A stretch of 64,000 nt of DNA from Paraburkholderia solitsugae (GTDB lineage: Bacteria; Pseudomonadota; Gammaproteobacteria; Burkholderiales; Burkholderiaceae). Positions 8,584 through 16,493 of the stretch are shown piece by piece. Under the pieces are notes generated by a model. That model had not been told where the DNA came from. It saw only the letters and a list, made by a program, of their open reading frames with translations, and searched no databases. The position numbers were made by a program, and so were the translations under genes. Position 1 is the first letter of the stretch. Every line of letters begins with the position of its first letter. Location of the stretch: the NCBI RefSeq assembly GCF_013177695.1, contig NZ_WOEY01000070.1, forward strand, positions 25,189 to 89,188, read 5' to 3'.

Positions 8584-9195
8584 ATGATGGTTCTGTATTC
8601 CGGCACAACTTGCCCGTTCTCCCAGCGCTGCCGGCTGGTGTTGTTCGAAAAGGGCATGGACTTCGAGATCCGCGACGTCGACCTGTTTAACAAGCCGGAA
8701 GACATCGCTGTGATGAATCCGTATGGTCAGGTGCCGATTCTCGTCGAACGGGACCTGATTCTGTACGAATCGAACATCATCAACGAGTACATCGACGAGC
8801 GCTTCCCGCACCCGCAACTGATGCCGGCCGATCCGGTTCAGCGCGCCCGCGCCCGCCTGTTCCTGCTCAACTTCGAAAAGGAACTGTTCGTCCACGTCGG
8901 CACGCTCGAGAACGAAAAGGGCAAAGCCGCTGAGAAGAATCACGAGAAGGCACGTCTCGCGATCCGCGATCGCCTGACGCAGCTTGCACCGATCTTCCTG
9001 AAGAACAAGTACATGCTCGGCGAAGAGTTCTCGATGCTCGACGTCGCGATCGCGCCGTTGCTGTGGCGTCTGGACCACTACGGCATCGAGCTGTCGAAGA
9101 ACGCTGCACCGCTGATGAAGTACGCCGAGCGCATTTTCAGCCGCCCGGCTTATATCGAAGCGCTGACGCCTTCGGAAAAGGTGATGCGTCGTTGA
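8584..9195 (+). CDS. sspA: Stringent starvation protein A (GST-fold RNA-polymerase-associated protein)
   Basis: 203 residues. A thioredoxin-fold N-terminal domain (LYSGTTCPFSQRCRLVLFEKGMDFEIRDVDL) and an all-helical C-terminal GST domain. SspA binds RNA polymerase and affects stationary-phase and acid-stress genes; it is not expected to be an active transferase. Either ATG of the ATGATG start (8584 or 8587) is possible. It is followed by sspB, the standard pairing. Confidence 0.95.
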   Translation: MMVLYSGTTCPFSQRCRLVLFEKGMDFEIRDVDLFNKPEDIAVMNPYGQVPILVERDLILYESNIINEYIDERFPHPQLMPADPVQRARARLFLLNFEKELFVHVGTLENEKGKAAEKNHEKARLAIRDRLTQLAPIFLKNKYMLGEEFSMLDVAIAPLLWRLDHYGIELSKNAAPLMKYAERIFSRPAYIEALTPSEKVMRR

Positions 9196-9269
9196 GTTTG
9201 GCTTTGGGGTGAGGGCGCCGCGTCTCGATTGCTTTCCGTGTGCGCCCAAACCCGGTAAGAGGACTGTTG

Positions 9270-9782
9270 ATGCAAGAGATTTCAACCAAGCCGTATCTGC
9301 TGCGCGCGCTGTACGAATGGTGCACGGATAACGGCTACACGCCGCATATTGCGGTCCGGGTCGACAATCAGACGCGCGTGCCGCGGCAGTTCGTGCGCGA
9401 TAACGAGATCGTGTTGAACATCAGCTTCGAGGCGACTAGCCAGTTGCAGATGGGCAATGAATGGATCGAGTTCAGCGCGCGCTTCTCCGGCAAGTCGCAC
9501 AAGATCGAAGTGCCGATCGCCAATATTCTCGCGATCTACGCCCGCGAAAACGGGCAGGGCATGGCGTTCCCGGTCGAGTCGGCAGGCGGCGAAGCGCAGG
9601 ATTCGGGCGCCGATGCGGAAGTGGCAGACGAAACCGTGCCGCCGGCCGCGCCGCGCGCGGTCGAAGCGTCGCCAGCGGCCGATGCCGCTGCCGCCAAAGC
9701 GGACAGCGCGACGGATGGCCCGCAGCCTGACGATGATGGATCGAAAGGTGGCGGAAGGGCTCGCCTCAAGATCGTAAAATGA
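9270..9782 (+). CDS. sspB: ClpXP adaptor protein SspB
   Basis: 170 residues. The substrate-binding domain (STKPYLLRALYEWCTDNGYTPHI and ARENGQGMAFP) is followed by a variable Ala/Asp-rich linker and a C-terminal ClpX-docking tail GGGRARLKIVK. SspB delivers ssrA-tagged proteins to ClpXP. I use the ATG at 9270, with TAAGAGGA upstream, not the in-frame start at 9240. A tRNA-Thr gene begins 19 bases after the stop. Confidence 0.96.
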   Translation: MQEISTKPYLLRALYEWCTDNGYTPHIAVRVDNQTRVPRQFVRDNEIVLNISFEATSQLQMGNEWIEFSARFSGKSHKIEVPIANILAIYARENGQGMAFPVESAGGEAQDSGADAEVADETVPPAAPRAVEASPAADAAAAKADSATDGPQPDDDGSKGGGRARLKIVK

Positions 9783-9801
9783 AGTAGAATCACGGCCTCA
9801 T

Positions 9802-9877
9802 GCCGGCTTAGCTCATCAGGTAGAGCGCTTGACTTGTAATCATGAGGTGGCGGGTTCGAGTCCTGCAGCCGGCACCA
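9802..9877 (+). tRNA. tRNA-Thr (anticodon TGT)
   Basis: A 76-base cloverleaf. Acceptor arms are 9802-9808 and 9867-9873; the D arm is GCTC/GAGC; the anticodon TGT at 9835-9837 sits in loop CTTGTAA; the T arm is GCGGG/CCTGC with loop TTCGAGT; and CCA is encoded at 9875-9877. The second pair of the anticodon stem (CTTGA/TCATG) is a T-T mismatch, so the stem is not perfect. The gene starts just after sspB and is followed by a terminator. Confidence 0.96.
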
Positions 9878-9887
9878 GTTGTACGGA

Positions 9888-9925
9888 AACGGGTTTCTGA
9901 AGAATTTCAGAAGCCCGTTTTTTTT
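9888..9925 (+). terminator. Rho-independent terminator after tRNA-Thr
   Basis: Arms AACGGGTTTCTGA (9888-9900) and TCAGAAGCCCGTT (9907-9919), one G-T pair, loop of six, then a run of eight T. Confidence 0.92.
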
Positions 9926-10360
9926 ATGCCTGGAGGGGATCAGGCTGTGCGGATATCTCCCGTCGCCAGTGCGTCGCCGCGGGCAGTTGGAATCCCGCCT
10001 GAACCTTGCTGGGCGTGCGTTTGGCGGCCGCTGCCTCAATCTCAGGAGACGCGAAATCTCGTCGATTCCGCGTGTTGAGTGAGGCGAAGAACGGCGCATT
10101 TTTGCCAGATCTCATTCACCTTGTCGATTGTGGACATTTAAGTCTACGCGATCTCACTAATTGCCGGCAGACCACGGCAAAAGGCAGTGGCATCGGCCAG
10201 GTCCCGGTGGCCGTCCACAGATACCGTCCCGCGAACCGGACCGGGAGAGGTACTATTCGGGCGTCAGTCGGCATCGCAAGAAAATCACTCCGGCGGGCAA
10301 CGCCCCCCGAGACGCGACGTTTCACCGCGTCACTCCCGCAACACAGACCCCACCTTCATC
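9926..10360. other. 435-base intergenic region without a convincing gene
   Basis: Several short open frames cross this stretch, but none has a ribosome site or recognisable sequence. It contains one copy of the 33-base repeat described separately (10115-10147). It probably also holds the promoter of the downstream methyltransferase, which I could not place. Confidence 0.6.
10115..10147 (+). repeat. Operator-like 33-base repeat, intergenic copy
   Basis: 29 of 33 bases match 12058-12090, including the first 21 without a break. It ends in an imperfect dyad, GTGGAC-N6-GTCTAC (10130-10147). Dyads of this shape are common for GntR-type regulators; that assignment is inference. Confidence 0.6.
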
Positions 10361-11485
10361 ATGACCAGCCCCGCAACCATCACCTGGCGCGAAGCCGACG
10401 GCCCCCGCTCCGCGCGTTGGCGCTCCGAAGCCGCGGTGCCGCCGCCCAAGCGCGTCGTCGTCGCGGACGACCGCACTACCGCCGACTCGGCCTATCGCCT
10501 CGCCTGCGAAGGGACGGCGCTACTGTGGAACGGCGATTTTCAGAACGCCCGCCAACTGCTGCAGGCGGTCACGCGCCGGTTGGAGCGCAAGCCGCGCAAG
10601 CAGGGCGAAACGCCGATCGACGCGTTCAACCTGCACCGTCAGGCACAGTCGCAACGCGGCCGCACGCTCGGCATGATTCTGATTCCGCTCGACGCCGCTT
10701 ACGGCATCCCGCTTCGCCGCGCGCCTGAAGTGCAGCAGGCCTGCATCGAAACCTACGGGCCGTCTACCGACGAACCCTCGGTCGTGTCGCTGCGCGAATT
10801 GCTCGGTCTGATCGGCGCGCACGAATGGCGCAAGAAGGGTGTGGAAATTCCCGCGCTGGCTGAGCGCATCCACCCGCACTACGGCGTGTTCTCGCCGGTG
10901 CGCGGTGAATATGTGGATCTGGTCGCGCGCACGCCTTTGCCGTCTTTGAACAAGGCGTTCGATATCGGCACCGGCACGGGCGTGCTGGCCGCGCTGCTCG
11001 CCAAACGCGGCGTGAAGAAAATCGTCGCGACCGACCAGGACCCGCGAGCGCTTGCCTGTGCGCGGGAAAACCTCACGCGTCTTGGCTACGATCAGCAAGT
11101 CGAGATCGCGCAGGCCGATCTGTTTCCGGAAGGCCGCGCGCCGCTGGTGGTCTGCAATCCGCCGTGGGTGCCGGCACGACCCGCATCGCCGATTGAATAC
11201 GCAATCTATGATCCGGAAAGCCGCATGCTGCTCGGTTTTCTGAACGGCCTGGCGGAACATGTGTCGCCGGGCGGGGAAGGCTGGCTGATCATGTCGGATT
11301 TCGCCGAGCATCTCGGTTTGCGTACGCGCGAGTGGCTGCTTGCCGCCATTGAAAAGGCGGGGCTGACGGTGGTTGGTCGCGAGGATATTCGTCCGCGGCA
11401 CCCCAAGTCGACCGACGAAACCGATGCGCTGCACACGGCGCGCATGGCTGAAGTGACGTCGCTCTGGCGCCTGAAGCCGCGCTGA
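10361..11485 (+). CDS. Class I SAM-dependent methyltransferase (PrmC/RsmC-like)
   Basis: 374 residues. The C-terminal half holds a Rossmann methyltransferase fold: SAM motif I FDIGTGTGVLAALLAKRG, acidic motif II VATDQDPRALACARENL and the catalytic NPPW motif (VVCNPPWVPA). NPPY/W motifs occur in N-methyltransferases acting on amide or base nitrogens (PrmC, RsmC, TrmN6), so the target is a protein Gln or an RNA base rather than a small molecule. The N-terminal half is not recognised. I use the ATG at 10361; upstream in-frame codons do not look coding. Confidence 0.85.
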   Translation: MTSPATITWREADGPRSARWRSEAAVPPPKRVVVADDRTTADSAYRLACEGTALLWNGDFQNARQLLQAVTRRLERKPRKQGETPIDAFNLHRQAQSQRGRTLGMILIPLDAAYGIPLRRAPEVQQACIETYGPSTDEPSVVSLRELLGLIGAHEWRKKGVEIPALAERIHPHYGVFSPVRGEYVDLVARTPLPSLNKAFDIGTGTGVLAALLAKRGVKKIVATDQDPRALACARENLTRLGYDQQVEIAQADLFPEGRAPLVVCNPPWVPARPASPIEYAIYDPESRMLLGFLNGLAEHVSPGGEGWLIMSDFAEHLGLRTREWLLAAIEKAGLTVVGREDIRPRHPKSTDETDALHTARMAEVTSLWRLKPR

Positions 11486-11520
11486 ATGTGTGCATTGAGG
11501 CGCCGCTGGCGAGCGGCGTG

Positions 11521-12792
11521 TCAGACCGGCACGCCGCGTGCCGCGAGATACGCTAATGCGCCGCGTCCTGCTGCCAGCCCGCTGGCGAAGCAGGCGGTGA
11601 GCAGATAACCGCCCGTCGGCGCTTCCCAGTCCAGCATTTCGCCCGCGCAGAACGCGCCGGGCAGACGTTCGATCATCAAATGCTGATCGAGCGCTTCGAA
11701 GGGGATGCCGCCCGCGGTGCTGATCGCTTCCGCGATAGGCCGGGCGCGCGTGAGCCGTACCGGCAGCGCCTTGATTGCGTGCGCAAGACCATTCGTATCG
11801 GCGAAGGCTTCCTTCGACAGAACCTCATGCAGCAAGGCCAGTTTTACGCCACTTATACCGATTCTGCCGTGCAGGTGAGTCGACATCGAGCGCGAGCCGC
11901 GCGGTCGCGTGACCTCGGCCACGACACGCTCCAACGTCAAACCTGGCGCCAGGTCCAAGGCGATCGTGACGTCGCCGTCGGCCAGAATTCGCTCCCGGAT
12001 CGCTGCTGACAGCGCGTAAATCAGGCTCCCTTCGAGGCCCGTTTCGGTCAGAAGTATTTCACCTTGTCGATTGTGGACTTTATTGTCTACATCGGTGAGC
12101 GTGATGGCCACCGATTTCACCGGCTGGCCGGCGAAACGCTCGCTCAGATAGGGACTCCAGTCCGCATCGAAGCCGCAGTTCGCAGGTCGCAACGGCGTCA
12201 CCGGCACTTCGCGTGCGTTCAGCAGCGGCACCCAGGCAGCGTCGGATCCGAGCCGCGGCCAGCTGGCGCCGCCGAGTGCGAACACCACGGCGTCGCAGGC
12301 CACGCGTTGCTCGCCGTCGGGTGTGTCGAAGCGCAACGTGTGCGCGGCGGTGTTGCTGTCATCATTGTCCCAACCCGTCCACTTGTGGCGCATGTGAAAG
12401 CGCACGCCGGTGTCTCTCAACCGATGCAACCACGCACGCAGCATCGGCGCCGCTTTCATATCGGCCGGGAAAACCCGCCCAGAACTGCCGACGAAGGTTT
12501 CGACGCCGAGCGCATGCAACCAGGCGCGCAAGGCGTCGGGACCGAACATATCGAGGAGCGGCGCGATCTGATCGCGGCGCGCGCCGTATCGGCCAAGAAA
12601 CGGCTCGAGCGGTTCCGAATGCGTGATGTTCATGCCGCCTTTGCCCGCCATCAGGAATTTGCGGCCAACGGACGGCATCGCGTCGTAGACGTCGATCTGT
12701 ACGCCGTGCTGGGCGAGCGCCTCGGCGGCCATCAAGCCGGCGGGGCCGCCGCCGATTACGGCGACGCGGGCGGAATCGAAGGAGGATGACAT
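11521..12792 (-). CDS. TIGR03862-type NAD(P)/FAD-dependent flavoprotein (HI0933/BaiN-like)
   Basis: 423 residues. The N-terminal dinucleotide fold (VAVIGGGPAGLMAAEALAQHGVQIDVYDA) is followed by the family signature MAGKGGMNITHSE. A C-terminal FAD segment (FCAGEMLDWEAPTGGYLLTACFASGLAAG) closes the fold. The physiological substrate is unknown. I use the start at 12792, with AGGA five bases upstream; an open frame continues to 12987 but is not family-like. Codons around 12058-12090 coincide with a repeat also seen at 10115 and use AT-rich codons (GTA, AAT, AAA, CGA, ATA) that are rare in the rest of the gene. Confidence 0.9.
   Translation of the reverse strand: MSSSFDSARVAVIGGGPAGLMAAEALAQHGVQIDVYDAMPSVGRKFLMAGKGGMNITHSEPLEPFLGRYGARRDQIAPLLDMFGPDALRAWLHALGVETFVGSSGRVFPADMKAAPMLRAWLHRLRDTGVRFHMRHKWTGWDNDDSNTAAHTLRFDTPDGEQRVACDAVVFALGGASWPRLGSDAAWVPLLNAREVPVTPLRPANCGFDADWSPYLSERFAGQPVKSVAITLTDVDNKVHNRQGEILLTETGLEGSLIYALSAAIRERILADGDVTIALDLAPGLTLERVVAEVTRPRGSRSMSTHLHGRIGISGVKLALLHEVLSKEAFADTNGLAHAIKALPVRLTRARPIAEAISTAGGIPFEALDQHLMIERLPGAFCAGEMLDWEAPTGGYLLTACFASGLAAGRGALAYLAARGVPV
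12058..12090 (+). repeat. Operator-like 33-base repeat, copy inside the flavoprotein gene
   Basis: Matches 10115-10147 at 29 of 33 positions, with dyad GTGGAC-N6-GTCTAC at 12073-12090. On the coding (minus) strand it reads in frame as DVDNKVHNRQGE, so it does not disrupt the gene. Confidence 0.6.
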
Positions 12793-13167
12793 GCGGTCCT
12801 GCGGATGAGCGGAGGGACGGCGCGTTGGCTCGATCTGACAATCGGGTGGCGCGAAGGGCGCTATTTTCACACCGCGGGCAGCGCAGGGCAAACCGGCGGT
12901 TGCATGCCGGATCAGCAGGCCGAAAAACGCTGGGTTCGGGCGCTTTCGACTCCGCTGAGTTTGCGCTCCCGACTTTGCAATCCCCACGCGCGAACTATAC
13001 TTTTCAAACGCCTTCCATCGGAAGCAGTGCGCGTCTTCCCCGTGTCAGACTAACCCACCGCTCTCATTCCGCCCGACGTGGCTCATGCTGCCGCGTCGCG
13101 GCTGGCGACGTGGTCTGCGCACCTGCTGTTTGTCTGGATGTGTCGACGTTTGATCAAGGAGATTGCC
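12793..13167. other. Intergenic region with a candidate promoter for the DUF1059 gene
   Basis: 375 bases without a supported gene. On the plus strand TTGCAA (12975-12980) and TATACT (12996-13001) are separated by 15 bases. This is shorter than the ideal 17, but TATACT is a strong -10. It would give a leader of about 160 bases before the small DUF1059 gene. Confidence 0.4.
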
Positions 13168-13377
13168 ATGACTCGCAAATACATCGACTGTCGCGAGTTC
13201 CCGAGCGAAATGAATTGCACCGTTGCCCTATCCGCCGACAGCGAGAGTGAATTGCTCGACGCGGCCGTGCAGCATGCCGTCACGGTACACAAACATGCGG
13301 ACTCGCCGGAACTGCGCTCGCAACTCAAGACGCTGTTTCATGAGGGCACGCCGCCAGTCGAGGCACCGCGCGCGTGA
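13168..13377 (+). CDS. DUF1059 domain small protein
   Basis: 69 residues (MTRKYIDCREFPSEMNCTVALSADS...). The Cys-containing start Y-I-D-C-R-E-F-P and second Cys in MNC, followed by an amphipathic helix (SELLDAAVQHAVTVHKH), match the DUF1059 family, whose function is unknown. AAGGAGA lies seven bases before the ATG. An open frame extends upstream to 13078 but lacks family-like sequence. Confidence 0.85.
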   Translation: MTRKYIDCREFPSEMNCTVALSADSESELLDAAVQHAVTVHKHADSPELRSQLKTLFHEGTPPVEAPRA

Positions 13378-13468
13378 TTCGTCGTCCTTTCCCCTGAGGA
13401 CGGAAGCCGGTTGATCGGTTCGAGCGGCGGCGAGCCGCTCGAACGGGTCGCGGCGTTGCCTGGGTGTC

Positions 13469-13789
13469 CTAGCCAGGGTAAGCCTCATCCACCTTCAGGC
13501 CGGCCAGCTTGAAAATGACGCGCAGCGTTTGCGGTTTGATGTCGCGACGCGAAGCGAGCGTCGTCATGACGAAGTCGAGCACTTTCGCGTACTTGAGCAT
13601 CGTCAGGCACGTCTCCATGTCGACGCTGCCATCGCGCATCACCTCGGCTAGCCGCAGCATTTCGGTGGAAATGTCGCGTGCCATCTCCAGTTCGAGCTGC
13701 TGCTTTTCCGACCACGCAGGGGCGGCGGTGAGCTTTGCCAGCATTTCCTGAAATTTCTGTTCGACGTTTCCGTTGGGTACCGTGTCCAT
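13469..13789 (-). CDS. Conserved-looking hypothetical protein, 106 residues
   Basis: No family recognised. It is predicted mostly helical (WSEKQQLELEMARDISTEMLRLAEVMRDGS), with no signal peptide or membrane segment, and a C-terminal helix-turn-helix-like stretch (SRRDIKPQTLRVIFKLAGLKVDEAYPG) that I would not call a DNA-binding domain without support. Start ATG 13789 is preceded by a purine-rich GAGGCGGC on the minus strand. It is convergent with the DUF1059 gene. Confidence 0.6.
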   Translation of the reverse strand: MDTVPNGNVEQKFQEMLAKLTAAPAWSEKQQLELEMARDISTEMLRLAEVMRDGSVDMETCLTMLKYAKVLDFVMTTLASRRDIKPQTLRVIFKLAGLKVDEAYPG

Positions 13790-14172
13790 TGCCGCCTCTT
13801 CTATTATCCCGGCGCGCGCCCGTTTGAAATCGTGGCGCGCTGCTGGTTACGTAACATTCGGTCCGTGTTCCGGGACCGTCCTCCCCACATGCATTCGGTT
13901 CGCGTGATCCACGTCACGGCCGACAGCCTGTTGTTATGCGCAACGCGGCTTCCCCATCGGGTGAACCGGCCCACAAGATGCTTTCAAGCCACATCGGAAA
14001 CGACCCGCGCACTGCCTTTTGAGCAGGAAGTGTTCCAGGTTTGTGGCGTTTCTCGCAGGGTCGATGCGGCTCCTTAGGTGAGCGGGCTGCGCTTTGGGTA
14101 AACTGGCAGCAACTTTTTCTTTTTTCCGTCATCTGTCGCACGTTCGCGTTGCAATCGATGGCGGTCCCCACG
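13790..14172. other. Intergenic region between divergent genes
   Basis: 383 bases. A perfect 10-base palindrome GTTACGTAAC lies at 13846-13855, about 60 bases upstream of the minus-strand hypothetical gene. No -35/-10 pair was convincing, and short open frames here lack ribosome sites. Confidence 0.5.
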
Positions 14173-15015
14173 ATGTCCAGCAAAACTCACGAAATCCGTC
14201 CGAACCAGTCCGTCGAGCTGTTGAAGGAGCTTCATATCCTGACGCGCGATGGCAAGATGAACCAGGACAGCCGCCGCAAGCTGAAGCAGGTCTACCACCT
14301 GTTCCAGTTCATCGAGCCGCTGCTGAAAGACCTCAAGGAGCAGCAGGGCGCGGTGACGCTCGTCGACCACGGCGCGGGCAAGTCATATCTAGGTTTTATC
14401 CTCTATGACCTTTTCTTCAAGGAGTTTCAGGACGCTGCGGGTGGTGCATCGCACATTTACGGCATCGAGACTCGCGAGGATCTCGTGACGAAATCCGAGG
14501 AGCTGGCCGACCGGCTGGGCTTCAAGGGGATGTCGTTTTTGAATTTGTCGGTGGCGGAGTCGATTACTTCAGCGCGTCTGCCGGCGCAGATCGATATCGT
14601 GACGGCGCTGCATGCGTGCAATACCGCGACTGACGACGCGCTTCGGTTTGCGCTGGAAAAGCGTGCGAAGTACATCGTGGTCGTGCCGTGTTGCCAGGCT
14701 GAGGTGGCAGGGGTTTTACGGCAGAACAAGGGCAAATCGCTCGGCAATGCGTTGACCGAGATCTGGCGGCATCCGCTGCATACCCGGGAATTCGGCAGCC
14801 AGATTACTAACGTGCTGCGCTGCTTGCAGCTGGAAGCACACGGCTATCAGGTGAGTGTGACCGAGCTGGTCGGGTGGGAGCATTCGATGAAGAATGAACT
14901 GATTATTGCGCAGTTCAAGGATCTACCGAGGCGGCGGCCGGCCGAGAGGCTTAATGAAGTGATGGAGACGCTCGGCATCGAGGAGCTGAAGGAAAGGTTT
15001 TTTGTCTCCGCCTGA
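14173..15015 (+). CDS. Class I SAM-dependent methyltransferase (Methyltransf_32-like)
   Basis: 280 residues. Motif I is VTLVDHGAGKSYLGFILYDLFF, where DHGAGKSYLG is typical of the Methyltransf_32 group (GSTCD/YbiN-like relatives). Motif II is YGIETREDLVTKSEELADRLG. VTALHACNTATDDAL and the Cys pair VVPCCQAEV follow. The substrate is unknown; the relatives suggest RNA. ATG 14173 fits the domain best; an in-frame ATG at 14158 is also possible. A hairpin follows the stop. Confidence 0.82.
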   Translation: MSSKTHEIRPNQSVELLKELHILTRDGKMNQDSRRKLKQVYHLFQFIEPLLKDLKEQQGAVTLVDHGAGKSYLGFILYDLFFKEFQDAAGGASHIYGIETREDLVTKSEELADRLGFKGMSFLNLSVAESITSARLPAQIDIVTALHACNTATDDALRFALEKRAKYIVVVPCCQAEVAGVLRQNKGKSLGNALTEIWRHPLHTREFGSQITNVLRCLQLEAHGYQVSVTELVGWEHSMKNELIIAQFKDLPRRRPAERLNEVMETLGIEELKERFFVSA

Positions 15016-15026
15016 TCTGTCCTGCG

Positions 15027-15051
15027 GCGGTGGCTTTTTTGTAGCCACCGC
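15027..15051. terminator. Hairpin between convergent genes
   Basis: Perfect 9-base arms GCGGTGGCT (15027-15035) and AGCCACCGC (15043-15051). The T-run lies in the loop rather than after the stem, so terminator function is probable but not classic. Confidence 0.5.
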
Positions 15052-15056
15052 GCGAT

Positions 15057-15611
15057 CTACATTTTCATCAGATCGTTCCAACCTTTAAGACCGATTCGCC
15101 GAAGGGTCTCCTGATTCCGCTCATAAATATCTTCCGCATTGGGAAAAGCCTGAACCGCCCGTTCAATACTGTCTTCGCGAAGCAGATGAAAAATAGGATA
15201 GGGCGCCCGATTTGTATAATTCTCGATATCGTCGGGTTCACTGCCTTCAAACTGATATTGAGGGTGAAAGCTGGCAATCTGAATCACACCCTCAAGCCGA
15301 AGTTGCTTGATCATTCTCTCGGCAAAAAACAGGCAATCGTTATAGTCGAGAAAATCGCCGAGTGCGTGGGGTAAAACTAGCAGCGTGGTATCCACCACTT
15401 CGGGATTCGCTTCGACCAATGCCTGAATCTCCGTTTCGAGATCGGTTAAAACCCCTTCCGTATCTATAGCGTCGCTAACGGCATAGCGAATCTGCCCCTT
15501 CACATGCACGGCCTTGGCAAAAGGGCACAAATTGAGCCCGATCACGGCCTCTGTCAGCCAATGACGAGTGGCGGCGATAACAGCATCATGAGATTCGGCA
15601 GGCAACGACAT
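15057..15611 (-). CDS. DUF1415 domain-containing protein
   Basis: 184 residues. The N-terminal signature RHWLTEAVIGLNLCPFAKAV and the central FFAERMIKQLRLEGVIQIASFHPQYQFEGSEPDDIENYTNRAPYPIFHLLRE are characteristic of DUF1415. Function is unknown; conserved Cys, His and acidic residues suggest an enzyme. The gene is visibly richer in A+T than both neighbours, with codons such as ATA, AAA, TTA and TAT used freely, which suggests a different origin. It is convergent with the methyltransferase. Confidence 0.88.
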   Translation of the reverse strand: MSLPAESHDAVIAATRHWLTEAVIGLNLCPFAKAVHVKGQIRYAVSDAIDTEGVLTDLETEIQALVEANPEVVDTTLLVLPHALGDFLDYNDCLFFAERMIKQLRLEGVIQIASFHPQYQFEGSEPDDIENYTNRAPYPIFHLLREDSIERAVQAFPNAEDIYERNQETLRRIGLKGWNDLMKM

Positions 15612-15696
15612 GGCAGGCAGCGAAAGGGGAAAGTGCCATTCTAACGGCGCGGAACGGCACCTATCCGCGCCCTGCCGTAACAGGACGGCAAAAATC

Positions 15697-16338
15697 TCAG
15701 CCCGCTTGCGCCCCGCTGCACGCCGCGGCGATCAACTGCGCCGCCACCTTAGGTGCCGCAAGAATCGGCCCGCAGCCCGGGCCGTAGGTCTGGCTGGCCG
15801 CGTACACGCCCTCGATCATCAAACCCAGCCCATTGGCCAACGCCAAGGGATCATCTGCGCCTGCCGCGGTCGTCACATCCAGAAGCCGCGCCATCAGCCG
15901 TTCCTTGTTGCGAAACACGAACTGCCGCGCCGGATGCGTCGCGTCGGGAAACTCCACCGACACATTCACGAAAGGACAGCCGCGGTAGTCGTCGATGGAC
16001 GCACGCACCGCCAGGTCGTCGAAATATTGCTGAAGCTGCTTTGCCGGTTCGCCTGGATGCTTCGCAAAGCTCCCCTCCACGTAGCTGAAAAACTGCTCGT
16101 CCTTTTGCTCCAGGTACGCCATCACCAATTCGTCCTTCGACGAAAACTGGCGGTACAAGCTCATCTTGTTGACGCCCGCGCGCTCCACCACGGCGTCGAC
16201 GCCGACCGCCCGCACGCCCTCGCGGTAGAACAGTTCGTCCGCGGCCCGCAACAGATGCTGCTGCGCCTCTGGGCCGGTCGTCTGCGCGCCGCGTGCTCGC
16301 CGTACACCGGCTGGCTTGAGGGTTTCACTGTCGGACAT
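15697..16338 (-). CDS. TetR/AcrR-family transcriptional regulator
   Basis: 213 residues. The N-terminal helix-turn-helix (HLLRAADELFYREGVRAVGVDAVVERAGVNKMSLYRQFSSKDELVMAYL, residues about 27-75) is a clear TetR domain. The ligand-binding C-terminal half is variable, with TDDP-like and RGCPFVN segments seen in TetR_C subfamilies. It is divergent from an MFS transporter, and the 155-base intergenic region contains two dyads. It therefore probably represses itself and the transporter. The inducer is unknown. Confidence 0.93.
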   Translation of the reverse strand: MSDSETLKPAGVRRARGAQTTGPEAQQHLLRAADELFYREGVRAVGVDAVVERAGVNKMSLYRQFSSKDELVMAYLEQKDEQFFSYVEGSFAKHPGEPAKQLQQYFDDLAVRASIDDYRGCPFVNVSVEFPDATHPARQFVFRNKERLMARLLDVTTAAGADDPLALANGLGLMIEGVYAASQTYGPGCGPILAAPKVAAQLIAAACSGAQAG

Positions 16339-16366
16339 GGAATGCCACCTGAATTGAATTGACGCC

Positions 16367-16395
16367 TTGACATGTTACCGAGCAGTAACTAGTAT
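16367..16395 (+). promoter_or_regulatory. Near-consensus promoter for the MFS gene with a dyad in its spacer
   Basis: TTGACA (16367-16372), a 17-base spacer and TAGTAT (16390-16395). The spacer contains GTTAC-N6-GTAAC (16374-16389), which could be an operator. Transcription would start near 16402. Confidence 0.7.
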
Positions 16396-16406
16396 CGCAA
16401 CACCAA

Positions 16407-16426
16407 TTGTGACAGATCTGTCACAA
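16407..16426. promoter_or_regulatory. Perfect 20-base palindrome, candidate TetR operator
   Basis: TTGTGACAGATCTGTCACAA reads the same on both strands. It starts about five bases after the predicted transcription start of the MFS gene and faces the divergent TetR gene. Position and length suit a TetR dimer pair. The CRP half-sites TGTGA/TCACA are present but eight bases apart instead of six, so CRP is less likely. Confidence 0.65.
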
Positions 16427-16493
16427 GTCCTTTACCGAAGTCGTAACAATGCGAGCGACGCGGCCTGCGGGGCAGGCGTCGATTGGAGAACCG

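Noticed and set aside
10006..10728. 240-codon plus-strand frame overlapping the start of the methyltransferase gene
   Set aside because: It is out of frame with the methyltransferase, is Arg/Pro/Ala-rich, and has no conserved motif.
16407..16426. CRP site reading of TTGTGACAGATCTGTCACAA
   Set aside because: The TGTGA and TCACA halves are eight bases apart rather than six. Context with a divergent TetR gene favours a TetR operator.
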